Source: JAVVUJ01 sp964582545
GTDB taxonomy: Bacteria > Bacillota > Clostridia > Peptostreptococcales > Anaerovoracaceae
Length of the DNA stretch: 7,525 nucleotides
Assembly (NCBI GenBank): GCA_964582545.1
Contig: CAZOSB010000055.1
Span: forward strand, 1-7,525
Reading direction: 5' to 3'
Shown here in pieces: positions 1 through 6,846 of the stretch. The notes under the pieces were generated by a model. It was not told the DNA's origin and did no database searches. It saw nothing but the letters and a program-made list of their open reading frames with translations. The position numbers and the translations under genes are program-made. Each line of letters starts with the position of its first letter. Within the stretch, counting starts at the first letter, position 1.

Positions 1-24
1 CAATAAAATTTTGATCCTAACAGC

Positions 25-33
25 ATTATACCA
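25..33 (-). promoter_or_regulatory. Possible extended -10 promoter reading out of the window to the left
   Basis: On the minus strand these bases read TGGTATAAT, a perfect TATAAT preceded by the TG of an extended -10 element. No good -35 box is seen at 16-18 bp. It would drive a gene lying left of base 1, which is not in the window, so this rests on the motif alone. Confidence 0.3.
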
Positions 34-282
34 TCATAACAGCAACACCTTTATTCTTTTTGCATTAAAAAGTATAAGCTATCGGTTGAGTTCAACATTC
101 AGTCGCTCTATAGTAACATCCTTCCAGAATCTATATTAGAGTCTCTCATTCTTAAGCCGCGCCCCACCCAATGCCCCATTCATATTTCAATAACCTAGAT
201 TTGAATGAATAATGAAATCAAATTTTTATTTTATTTTTCATTGAAATTCAACTAAAAACTTTAAAAAAAATACTCTTTTAAT

Positions 283-298
283 GTTTAATATGTTAAAC
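283..298. promoter_or_regulatory. Palindrome GTTTAA-N4-TTAAAC upstream of the LapA-domain gene
   Basis: A perfect 6+6 inverted repeat with a four-base centre (TATG) lies 41 bases before the start codon at 339. Its size and symmetry suit a dimeric regulator, and the spacing loosely recalls CRP/FNR-family sites, though it does not match a consensus I can name. No clear -35/-10 pair was found nearby, only AT-rich -10-like sequences at 304-313. In such AT-rich DNA a palindrome of this kind can occur by chance. Confidence 0.3.
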
Positions 299-338
299 TT
301 ATCTAAATATTAAATTTTTTATCAATGTGAGGTGAACT

Positions 339-719
339 ATGGGTAATATCAGTTTTAAATTTATACTAACGATTATTTCATTCGTGCTTCTCGTAATCTT
401 TGCAGTACAAAATTCAGGAATAGCTACAATAAGATTCCTCATGTGGAAGTTTCAAGTTTCAGAGGCCATCATTATCATTGTGGCCGCTGCCGTTGGTGCT
501 TTGATTGGATTCATGGTTTTTATGATGAAATATTTAAAACATGGAAAGCTTACAAAGGCGGATAGAAAAGCGCACGAAGAGGCTCTTTTCCAAAACAAAG
601 AGCTAAGAGAAAAGATTCTAGATTTAGAGGAAAAATATAAAAACCTTCTGGCTACTCAGACTTTCGGTCAATCTACAGCCGAAGATTCTTTTTCAAGCAA
701 TTTGGAGGATTCTATTTAA
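339..719 (+). CDS. LapA-domain small membrane protein
   Basis: The protein has 126 residues. Two hydrophobic helices are visible, at about residues 7-24 and 42-64. Between them lies the short polar, Asn-containing stretch (FAVQNSG, about 21-27, then a 'vrFlmWkf' segment) typical of the LapA domain family (DUF1049, PF06305). A charged, Lys/Glu-rich segment at about 68-105 looks like a cytoplasmic coiled coil, and the tail is acidic and Ser-rich. In Gram-negatives LapA/YciS acts with LapB in lipopolysaccharide control. Firmicutes lack lipopolysaccharide, so the role here is unknown and the family name should not be read as a function. The ATG is preceded by GTGAGGTG at 327-334 with a four-base gap. 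It is the only plus-strand gene in the window and appears monocistronic, converging on the sbcDC operon. Confidence 0.82.
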   Translation: MGNISFKFILTIISFVLLVIFAVQNSGIATIRFLMWKFQVSEAIIIIVAAAVGALIGFMVFMMKYLKHGKLTKADRKAHEEALFQNKELREKILDLEEKYKNLLATQTFGQSTAEDSFSSNLEDSI

Positions 720-747
720 ACACATACGTTCTTCCTAAAGCGTATTT

Positions 748-802
748 CCTACAATCCGTTTGAATTGTAGGCTAAGCCATTTCACACGATAGGCTACTAT
801 CG
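748..802. terminator. Hairpin cluster between convergent genes, possible weak bidirectional terminator
   Basis: Perfect stems are present at 748-755/764-771 (CCTACAAT with ATTGTAGG, eight-base loop) and 787-792/797-802 (CGATAG with CTATCG, loop GCTA), with a small GGCT-A-AGCC at 770-778 between them. The second stem overlaps the TAG stop codon of the minus-strand gene. None is followed by a real T-run on either strand, so intrinsic termination is doubtful. The position, between the 3' ends of two convergent genes, is what suggests the role. Confidence 0.35.
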
Positions 803-1594
803 CTTCACATGGTAACCGACCATAAACAGAGCACATTCCAATGCACGCAACTGTTTCGTTTTGTCCAATTTGCCAAAGGAACTATTCGTCCCCCGGAGAA
901 CTTCTGTGAGCAGCCAATTCGCACGGATATTATTTTCCAGATGCCGTTTAGGTGTTGAAAGGCTTGGAAACTTGTATTTAATGCTACTAGGGTTACGGGT
1001 TTTTAGATGATCTCCCCTTTTATTCCCCCAAGCAAAGGCTAGGTTTTCAGGAACGGAAACAAGCTCTTTTTCCTCACAATATTGTCTAACCAATAATCCC
1101 AAGGCTGCACCCACCCTGCTGTCATAGATAATAAAGTCGTCTAATAGTAAAGAATAAATCTTCGTAAAACCGGCACTCATATATAACTCATTGTAAAAAT
1201 AATCTTCCAGAGAAAGATCTTGAGAAAGGTGTGCTTTCACCTCTTGCAGATAGGGGCAAAGAAAATCTCCTAGCTCCTGCAATTTCTTTCTATTGGCGTG
1301 GAGTACCCCACCCCAACCAAATATTTCAATGCACACATCCGAGCAAAGTTTACTATCCTCACAAGCTATGCTTTCTCTTAATCTTTCGGAGAAGGACGAG
1401 AGGATATCTATAGTTTGCTCAAAATTCTTTTTATGCCAAACAAAGGATTCATATGCATGATAAATGGAATTACACTCCCAGGTTTCCTTTGTTGATTTCA
1501 GGATATAAGAGTGGCTGAACCGATCCAACCTTTCTTCTATCCATAATATAAAATCTCGGACTTCTATACTATTTTTATAATCATTTTTATTCAT
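797..1594 (-). CDS. Uncharacterised 265-aa protein, third gene of the sbcDC operon
   Basis: I do not recognise this family with certainty. The protein is soluble, with no signal peptide or membrane helix, and looks mostly helical. Its most conserved-looking parts are a WGG segment (residues 94-96), the stretch 'GFTKIYSLLLDDF' ending in 'IYDSRVGAALGLL' (about 142-168), and a Pro/Arg/Lys-rich loop with 'TRNPSS' (199-204). A hydrophobic segment followed by an Asp-Ser-Arg-Val motif is reminiscent of uncharacterised proteins and of helical DNA-glycosylase-like folds, but I cannot show catalytic residues. Seven cysteines occur, three of them clustered at 78, 84 and 88. The ATG has GGAG five bases upstream (1600-1603) and lies 25 bases after the sbcC stop, so it is almost certainly co-transcribed and may work with the SbcCD nuclease. 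That functional link is inference. Confidence 0.8.
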   Translation of the reverse strand: MNKNDYKNSIEVRDFILWIEERLDRFSHSYILKSTKETWECNSIYHAYESFVWHKKNFEQTIDILSSFSERLRESIACEDSKLCSDVCIEIFGWGGVLHANRKKLQELGDFLCPYLQEVKAHLSQDLSLEDYFYNELYMSAGFTKIYSLLLDDFIIYDSRVGAALGLLVRQYCEEKELVSVPENLAFAWGNKRGDHLKTRNPSSIKYKFPSLSTPKRHLENNIRANWLLTEVLRGTNSSFGKLDKTKQLRALECALFMVGYHVKR

Positions 1595-1619
1595 TGTTGC
1601 TCCAAACTAAAGAGGTATC

Positions 1620-4600
1620 TTACCAGACTTCAACCGTACTACCGCCATTTCCCTTTCGAATCACAAGCTTCCGGTCAATTCGTTCCCTTAAATCCCTTAC
1701 GTGAGAGATAATCCCCACCAAACGATTTCCCGTTGCCAGCTGATCCAGGATTCCGATGGCCTGCTCCAAGGATTCCTCATCCAAGGCGCCAAAACCTTCA
1801 TCTATAAACATGGTATCAATTTGGATACCACCAGAGGATTGCTGAATTACATCTGATAAGCCCAACGCCATGGCCAGAGATGCCTTGAAGGATTCCCCGC
1901 CGGAGAGGGAGCGCACGTCCCTTTTTTTCCCCGTGTAACTGTCAATTACATCCAAATCAAGGCCTGCTTGAATGGCTAAACCTGTACTCTCTTCCTTTCG
2001 GTATAAAGCGAACCTTCCCCCCGAGATAATATCCAGCCGTTTGTTGGCTTCCCCTACGACCTGATCAAAGTAAGAGGCTTGGATGAAGCGTTCAAAGGTG
2101 ATCCTTTGCTTTCCGGTTATCTGTCCATTGGCGGTGTCGGAAAGTTCTTTCAGGTTCGCATATTTCTGATCTAATATCCAAAATTCATTTTGTTTTTCTT
2201 TGATATTCTTCAAAGCACTCTTATTATTGCTGATTCTACCGAAAATTTCTTTCATCCGATTCTCCAAAGAACGAATTTCTTCGTCAAACCGCTTCTGTTG
2301 ATCAACTAAATCCTCTGTATGGATAATTTCAAATCCAGAGATATTTTTTGTTAAAATTTTTATAGAGTTGTTTACCTCAATCCATTCATCCTTATGGGCT
2401 TCCACTTGACTTTTAAATTCATGCAATCGGTCAATATAACTCAAAGCGTATCTATAGCTTTCTATATCAAAGTTCATGGCACTTAATGCCTCATAAAAGT
2501 CTTGATGGGTAGTTGTTTTTTCTCCCTCTGCAACTGTAAGCTGTTTTAGCTTGTCCCCCTCTAAAATCTTTGCTTCCTCTAGAGACTTTTGCAGAATACG
2601 GTAAGAATCCTGTGCCAAATCCAAGAAATCTTTTAATTTTTTCAGAAGAGCTTCCGTCTTTAAATAAGCCTCTTCCGCTTCCCCCTTTGTGGCATAGGGC
2701 AAACCTTCCCGAGCGGATTGAAGCTTGGTTTTAGCACCTTCCATTTCAAGGCTCAACTCGTTGACCTTCTGCACCAGACTCTTCACTTGCTCTGTTTTTG
2801 CAGAGATTTGCTCTTTCACAATGGCAAGTTCTCCTGTCAGCGTTTCCATTCTCTTTTGATCGGAAAGCAGAGTTTGGTAAGTTTTACGAAGTTCCTCTAG
2901 GGTCTCAATGATTTTTCTTCTATCTTGAATTTGGTCATTCTCAAACAGTTTTTTGCCCTTCTCAGAGATTTGTTTTCCGAGCAACTCTAGGGTGGTTTTG
3001 GTTTGCCCCACCTTTGCACTCAGGGATTCACTTTCTTTGCTTGCCGTTTCTAAAGTTTTTCTCAATCGGCTGAGTTCCTCTTCCTTTGGGGCCTCTTCGG
3101 ACAAAGTGGCCAACTGAGGATGTTCCAGAGATCCACACACAGGACAAGGGGTTTCCTTCTGCAAGGTACTGGCCAAGATTCCTGCTTGGACCTGTAAAAA
3201 CAAATCAAATTTACCTTCATAATGCGTTCTTTCCCGCTTCAAATCTTCAAAGGCTTCGTCAAATGCAACGGTTAAAGCTCTACATTCCTTTTGTAGGTCA
3301 CCCCATTCTTCCTCCATTTTTTCCAATTCCTCAAGCTCGTCTTGTTTTGCCTCCAACTCCTTAAGTTGACCCTTGACCTTTTCTAGTGTAGCGGCTACAT
3401 GGCTAAGTTGCAGTATTTCTTGGGAAATATTCTCTTTTAAAACAGATAAAGCGTCTTCTTCCCTTATCGCTACTTTCAAGGAATTCTCATATTTCTCTTT
3501 TTCTTTTAAAGCGAAGTTTAAAGCCTTCAAAAGTGGTTCTAAATCATCATATTTGGTCAAGACAGTCCTAAGTTCTTTGAGTTCTCCAATAAGCTCATTT
3601 CTCCTTGGTTCCAGATTCAACTCAATCTGAAGCTGTTCTTGTAGTACCTTCATCTTTGGAATGTATTCTTGTATCTTTTCCTGCAATTCTGTTATTTCTT
3701 TACTAAGATTACTTTCTCTTTTTAATGCGGCTTGGTAAAGGTCCTCTTTTACTTTAACAGTTTTAGCATTTTCTCCGTTTAGAAGCTTAGTTTTAATCTC
3801 AAGAACTTCCCCGTCTTTTTCTTGCAACTCCAATTTTCTCTTTTTAACCGCAGCAAATTCAAGCAATTGTCGGTTGTTTTTTTCTGCTTCTAAAAGCTGA
3901 ATGCTGGTGGCTTCCAAGCTTGCACTGAGGACCTTTTTTTGTTCCATCAGGTTTTTTTCCTCTGATTCATCGAATAAAATCAGGGATTCTATAATTTCTA
4001 TGATCTTGTCCAACTCATAGATGTTCTTCTCACTCAATAACCCTTCCAGCACCTCTTTTTGTTCAAATTCCTCTGATATTTTCACGTCATTCCCATACTG
4101 AATCAAGCTGTTTTTCAGTTCTCCATGCTTATGGCTAAGACTGTTAGATTCCAATTTTAGAAAATCTTGCAAATTTGAGAAAATTTTTGTATCAAAGATC
4201 TTCCTGAAAATATTGCTTCGCTCTTGGCTGCTTGCGTGAAGTAGCTTTAAAAAGTCCCCTTGGGCGATCATGGCTATTTGAGTATATTGGTTTAAATCAA
4301 TTCCGAGGATATCCTCTATCTTTTCTTTTGCTGCGGGAATAGAGGAAATGACTTGGGTAGTTGGCAAAATCAGCTCCACCTTGCTAGCCGATTTTGTCTC
4401 TCCATTGCCCTTTCCCTTTGGTCTCATGTATTCAGGCCATCTTGTAATGGTGTATTCCGCTCCCCTATATAGGAATTTCAGCCGCACGAAGGTTGGGATC
4501 TCAGGCTTAGCAAAATCACTCCTCATCATTTTAGGGGATCTCCTCATGCCGCTTGTATCCCCATATAACGCAAAGGTGATGGCATCAAAGATACTCGTTT

Positions 4601-4721
4601 TTCCAGCACCCGTATCACCGGTAATGAGAAAGATGCCCTTTTCTCCAAAACGACTAAGGTCTACGGTGGTTTCTTTTGCATAGGGACCAAAAGCACTCAT
4701 GGTGATGGACAATGGTCTCAT
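1620..4721 (-). CDS. sbcC: SbcC, Rad50-type ATPase subunit of the SbcCD nuclease
   Basis: This 1033-residue SMC-like ATPase partners SbcD and uses ATP to open and close DNA access to the nuclease, which cuts hairpins and blocked double-strand ends. The N-terminal half-ATPase carries Walker A GDTGAGKT (35-42) and a Q-loop (Q154 in MIAQGDF). Two long coiled-coil arms, roughly 180-520 and 540-890, flank the zinc hook CPVC (C526-C529), where two SbcC molecules join. The C-terminal half has the ABC signature LSGGES (939-944), Walker B with catalytic D974-E975 (MFIDE), the D-loop GALD and the switch His1007 (ISHV). Length and order match the family, and no motif is missing. The start is fixed by AGGAGGT at 4727-4733 and by the ATGA overlap with the sbcD stop, implying translational coupling. 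Confidence 0.97.
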   Translation of the reverse strand: MRPLSITMSAFGPYAKETTVDLSRFGEKGIFLITGDTGAGKTSIFDAITFALYGDTSGMRRSPKMMRSDFAKPEIPTFVRLKFLYRGAEYTITRWPEYMRPKGKGNGETKSASKVELILPTTQVISSIPAAKEKIEDILGIDLNQYTQIAMIAQGDFLKLLHASSQERSNIFRKIFDTKIFSNLQDFLKLESNSLSHKHGELKNSLIQYGNDVKISEEFEQKEVLEGLLSEKNIYELDKIIEIIESLILFDESEEKNLMEQKKVLSASLEATSIQLLEAEKNNRQLLEFAAVKKRKLELQEKDGEVLEIKTKLLNGENAKTVKVKEDLYQAALKRESNLSKEITELQEKIQEYIPKMKVLQEQLQIELNLEPRRNELIGELKELRTVLTKYDDLEPLLKALNFALKEKEKYENSLKVAIREEDALSVLKENISQEILQLSHVAATLEKVKGQLKELEAKQDELEELEKMEEEWGDLQKECRALTVAFDEAFEDLKRERTHYEGKFDLFLQVQAGILASTLQKETPCPVCGSLEHPQLATLSEEAPKEEELSRLRKTLETASKESESLSAKVGQTKTTLELLGKQISEKGKKLFENDQIQDRRKIIETLEELRKTYQTLLSDQKRMETLTGELAIVKEQISAKTEQVKSLVQKVNELSLEMEGAKTKLQSAREGLPYATKGEAEEAYLKTEALLKKLKDFLDLAQDSYRILQKSLEEAKILEGDKLKQLTVAEGEKTTTHQDFYEALSAMNFDIESYRYALSYIDRLHEFKSQVEAHKDEWIEVNNSIKILTKNISGFEIIHTEDLVDQQKRFDEEIRSLENRMKEIFGRISNNKSALKNIKEKQNEFWILDQKYANLKELSDTANGQITGKQRITFERFIQASYFDQVVGEANKRLDIISGGRFALYRKEESTGLAIQAGLDLDVIDSYTGKKRDVRSLSGGESFKASLAMALGLSDVIQQSSGGIQIDTMFIDEGFGALDEESLEQAIGILDQLATGNRLVGIISHVRDLRERIDRKLVIRKGNGGSTVEVW

Positions 4722-5863
4722 GCTTGACCTCCTATCTTTTCCAAAGCTTCCCGAATAATTGCAAGTTTTTCTTTATCCAATTCTCTATTTTGCTGTTTTT
4801 CATAAAACTCAACAAATAATTCTAGATTATTTTTTTTCGTAACATTTTCCAAAGCTTCTGCAACTCTGTTCCCATTCGTTCGTGAGTTTTCAAAGCTCAG
4901 ATTCATAATATTGGGGTACACCGCCCGCAGCCTGCCAATGGCATCGATAATCTCGTTTTCATCCGTTAAAATTACCCTAAGGTAGTCGTCTCTGGGAGCA
5001 AGGGAAACAACCTCTTCAGAAATCAATTTTTCCAGAGGTCCTCTTATTTCTCTCATATCGCGCAGTGGTCTTATGGGTAAAAACTCCAATGCAATGGAGT
5101 CTTTATTTTCTATATGGACTACCGTTACGGTCTTTTGGTTGTTTTTTTCCGAAAAGGAATATTTTAATGGGGATCCGCAGTATCGGACGGTTTCTCTCCC
5201 AACGCTTTGAGGTCCGTGCAAATGACCTAATGCCACATAGTCAAAGGGCTGAAAAAGGCTCACGTCCACGTTATCCTGTCCCCCAATGGTGATGGTTTCC
5301 GACTCATATCTCTTTGGAAGTGCGCCACCACCGGTTACAAATTGATGGGCTATCAAAACATTAATCTCCTCCGAAGAGATTTGGGCATTCTCAATAACTG
5401 TTTTTACGGCATCCTGATAGGTTTCAATACTTGCATCAGGAAAATATCTTCTTACTGTGCTGGGTTTTATGAAAGGTAAGAAAAAAATATTAACTTCCAA
5501 CCCTTGTTCTTTGATTTTCGTCTTTGGAAGGGTTCCCTGAAACGACCCCGAAAGGAATACGCCTCTGCTTTCCATAATCCTGCTACCAAAGCCTAAACGC
5601 TCGGGAGAATCATGATTGCCGCTGATGATGAATATGGGGATGTTTCGTTGGTGAATCGCTGTTAGGAAATCGTCAAAAACCTCCACAGCCTCTGTAGATG
5701 GTACGGATTTATCATAGACATCGCCTGCAATCACAATGATGGATGGGTTGTGTGTAGCTACCATTTCTAAAAATAATGTTAAAAAATATCTCTGATCTTC
5801 AATTAAGCTAAACTCATTTACTCTCTTACCAATGTGCAAATCTGATAAATGAAAAATTTTCAC
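4718..5863 (-). CDS. sbcD: SbcD, Mre11-type nuclease subunit of SbcCD
   Basis: SbcD is the Mn-dependent calcineurin-like phosphoesterase subunit that performs the 3'-5' exonuclease and endonuclease cuts of SbcCD. Starting at GTG 5863 gives 381 residues beginning (M)KIFHLSDLHIGK, as expected for the family. All metal and catalytic motifs are present: D8 and H10 (SDLH), D48 (AGDVYD), N83-H84-D85 (SGNHD), H173 (AHQF), and H214 with H216 (GHLHG). The C-terminal part, about 270-381, matches the capping and SbcC-binding region in position. A longer frame opens at ATG 5929, but that ATG overlaps the promoter -10 box and has no ribosome site, and its extra 22 residues are atypical. The GTG has AAGGGGGGG five bases upstream. 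The TGA stop overlaps the sbcC ATG. Confidence 0.95.
   Translation of the reverse strand: MKIFHLSDLHIGKRVNEFSLIEDQRYFLTLFLEMVATHNPSIIVIAGDVYDKSVPSTEAVEVFDDFLTAIHQRNIPIFIISGNHDSPERLGFGSRIMESRGVFLSGSFQGTLPKTKIKEQGLEVNIFFLPFIKPSTVRRYFPDASIETYQDAVKTVIENAQISSEEINVLIAHQFVTGGGALPKRYESETITIGGQDNVDVSLFQPFDYVALGHLHGPQSVGRETVRYCGSPLKYSFSEKNNQKTVTVVHIENKDSIALEFLPIRPLRDMREIRGPLEKLISEEVVSLAPRDDYLRVILTDENEIIDAIGRLRAVYPNIMNLSFENSRTNGNRVAEALENVTKKNNLELFVEFYEKQQNRELDKEKLAIIREALEKIGGQA
4727..4733 (-). promoter_or_regulatory. Ribosome binding site of sbcC inside sbcD
   Basis: The minus strand reads AGGAGGT with a five-base gap to the sbcC ATG. It lies within the last sbcD codons, where it encodes part of IGGQA, so ribosomes finishing sbcD can reinitiate directly on sbcC. 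Confidence 0.85.
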
Positions 5864-5868
5864 GTATG

Positions 5869-5877
5869 CCCCCCCTT
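5869..5877 (-). promoter_or_regulatory. Ribosome binding site that decides the sbcD GTG start
   Basis: The minus strand reads AAGGGGGGG, five bases before GTG at 5863. No comparable site precedes the upstream ATG at 5929. The seven-G run is unusual and is one place where sequencing or replication slippage could occur, although it lies outside the coding frame chosen here. Confidence 0.8.
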
Positions 5878-5927
5878 GAACTGATTCTTCTGCAACATCG
5901 TTTGTTTTGCCGTGCCTACTGAATAAC

Positions 5928-5956
5928 ATTATATGTCACACTTTGAGGGATTACAA
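5928..5956 (-). promoter_or_regulatory. Sigma-A-type promoter of the sbcD-sbcC-orf265 operon
   Basis: On the minus strand a -35 of TTGTAA (5951-5956, four of six consensus bases) is separated by exactly 17 bp from a perfect -10 TATAAT (5928-5933). Transcription should begin near 5921, leaving a leader of about 58 bases before the GTG at 5863. No operator or SOS-type box (GAAC-N4-GTTC) is seen around it. Confidence 0.75.
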
Positions 5957-5959
5957 TAC

Positions 5960-5995
5960 AAAAAGCTCCGAAACAGATTGTCACTGCTCCGGAGC
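5960..5995 (-). terminator. Intrinsic terminator of the M23 lysin gene
   Basis: Read on the minus strand, GCTCCG pairs with CGGAGC (5990-5995 against 5965-5970). The loop region can form a further CAG/CTG stem, and the hairpin is followed at once by TTTTTGT. It lies about 100 bases past the lysin stop at 6098 and ends four bases before the sbcD -35 box, insulating the two units. The 12-base palindrome TGCTCCGGAGCA at 5985-5996 is part of the same element. Confidence 0.7.
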
Positions 5996-6097
5996 AATAT
6001 ACTCATTTTATAATTTTTTTATTTTTTATTACTACGTAGCTACAAGTTTCTGTATTGTCCGCCCAAGGTTGTCATTTTTTCGCTACGTCTTTCATCC

Positions 6098-6808
6098 TTA
6101 GTTTCCCCAGCTTTTAGCCAGTTTTATCATCAAGTCTTTCAAATGATCCACGCAAGGACCACATCTGGTCCAGTATTCGATATCTATGCCTACGATGCCA
6201 TCGATATATTTCAATGCATCTCCGTAATTGTCTGACTGGAACTTTGCAGCTACAGAACGATACCATCCGTTGGCCATTTTAATAATGAGCTCCTTCAAGT
6301 GCACCACCACCGGTCCGCATCTTTCCCAATACGTGGTATCGATTCCTGCGTGCTCCTTAAAGAATAGTAAGGCTGTATTATAATCCGTAATTTCATCACT
6401 TTGCACATAGGTTCCAATTTTATTCGGAATGCCACTAATTGCAGCTACGTCTAAAAAACTGCTGCTGCTCTGATCTTTACGGACTTCGTAATGGCAATGG
6501 GATCCAAAACTGTGCCCCGTGTTGCCTTCCACGCCAATCAGCGTTCCTTTGGTGACTTTATCGCCGGTTTTCACCTTCCACTCGGACATATGTCCAAAAA
6601 GGTAAAAATGCCCAGTTTCAATGTCCTTTAGCTTTACATAACGTCCCATGCCACCGTCCGGATAAGTGTCTGTGGTTGCAGCCACTACATCTCCCGACAC
6701 CGTAGCATATATATTTTTACTGGTCTCTCCCACTAGATCGATTCCTTGATGATCCCGCCCCTTATAAGGTTGAGTTACTCGGAAAGTTCCTTTAAATGGG
6801 CTATCCAT
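6098..6808 (-). CDS. M23-family metallopeptidase, probable endolysin, with two C-terminal repeats
   Basis: From ATG 6808 the protein has 236 residues. Residues about 1-125 form an M23 (LytM/lysostaphin-type) zinc peptidase domain that cleaves peptide cross-links in peptidoglycan. Visible are HxxxD (H20, D24, in DHQGID), the FGHMS His73 and the HxH pair H104/H106 (SHCHYE), so the usual metal and catalytic residues are all present. The C-terminal third holds two 43-residue repeats (142-184 and 194-236), a likely wall-targeting module. There is no signal peptide, as in holin-dependent endolysins, and a holin-like gene lies directly upstream. A longer frame begins at TTG 6847 but has no ribosome site and would start within an inverted repeat. 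ATG 6808 has AAGGGGG at 6818-6824. Specificity of the cut bond cannot be told. Confidence 0.88.
   Translation of the reverse strand: MDSPFKGTFRVTQPYKGRDHQGIDLVGETSKNIYATVSGDVVAATTDTYPDGGMGRYVKLKDIETGHFYLFGHMSEWKVKTGDKVTKGTLIGVEGNTGHSFGSHCHYEVRKDQSSSSFLDVAAISGIPNKIGTYVQSDEITDYNTALLFFKEHAGIDTTYWERCGPVVVHLKELIIKMANGWYRSVAAKFQSDNYGDALKYIDGIVGIDIEYWTRCGPCVDHLKDLMIKLAKSWGN
6101..6229 (-). repeat. Second 43-residue C-terminal repeat of the M23 protein
   Basis: This copy encodes residues 194-236. It matches the first copy at 21 of 43 positions by eye, with no gaps. Shared features are Tyr-x-x-Ala-Leu near the start, GID, YW-x-RCGP, V-x-HLK-x-L-x-IK and a Trp near the end. It has an extra Cys that makes CGPC (C216, C219). 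Confidence 0.85.
6257..6385 (-). repeat. First 43-residue C-terminal repeat of the M23 protein
   Basis: This copy encodes residues 142-184 and is separated from the second by nine residues. It carries GID, YWERCGP (C164) and HLKELIIK, but Val replaces the second Cys. A paired 'YW...LikmA' repeat is a pattern I associate with C-termini of Firmicute and phage wall proteins. The assignment as wall-binding is inference. Confidence 0.85.
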
Positions 6809-6817
6809 AATCCTTTT

Positions 6818-6824
6818 CCCCCTT
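6818..6824 (-). promoter_or_regulatory. Ribosome binding site that decides the M23 gene start
   Basis: The minus strand reads AAGGGGG, nine bases before the ATG at 6808. It favours this start over the in-frame TTG at 6847, which has only AT-rich sequence upstream. Confidence 0.7.
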
Positions 6825-6846
6825 AGATTGCCTTGCTTTATTTTCA

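Larger units (their letters stand above)
1..338. other. Intergenic left flank, no supported gene
   Basis: No reading frame here has convincing length, start signal or coding character. Bases 1-180 are mixed in composition, with a short C-rich patch at about 155-176, whereas 181-338 are extremely AT-rich with long A and T runs. Visible elements are a possible minus-strand promoter at 25-33, a small palindrome at 85-96 (GTTGA-GT-TCAAC), a similar one at 241-251 (TTGAA-A-TTCAA), an AT-rich hairpin (ATTTGA at 199-204 against TCAAAT at 218-223) followed by a T-rich run, and a stronger palindrome at 283-298. The change of composition near 180 could mark an old insertion boundary, but no terminal repeats or transposase fragment were recognised. 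Confidence 0.6.

Noticed and set aside
1231..4683. Several plus-strand frames of 60-111 codons opposite orf265 and sbcC
   Set aside because: They are antisense shadows of conserved coding sequence, without ribosome sites or recognisable domains.
6032..6043. Overlapping palindromes CTACGTAG and GTAGCTAC after the lysin gene
   Set aside because: They are short and isolated, not followed by a T-run in the lysin direction, and not near a promoter. Probably chance.
5907..6101. Plus-strand frame of 64 codons between sbcD and the lysin gene
   Set aside because: It runs through the sbcD promoter and the lysin terminator, has low-complexity Phe/Tyr-rich content and no ribosome site.
6101..6229. CGPC motif in the M23 protein suggesting a thioredoxin
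   Set aside because: The motif lies inside the second 43-residue repeat, preceded by Arg rather than Trp. The first copy has CGPV, and nothing like a thioredoxin fold surrounds it. It is a variation of the repeat.
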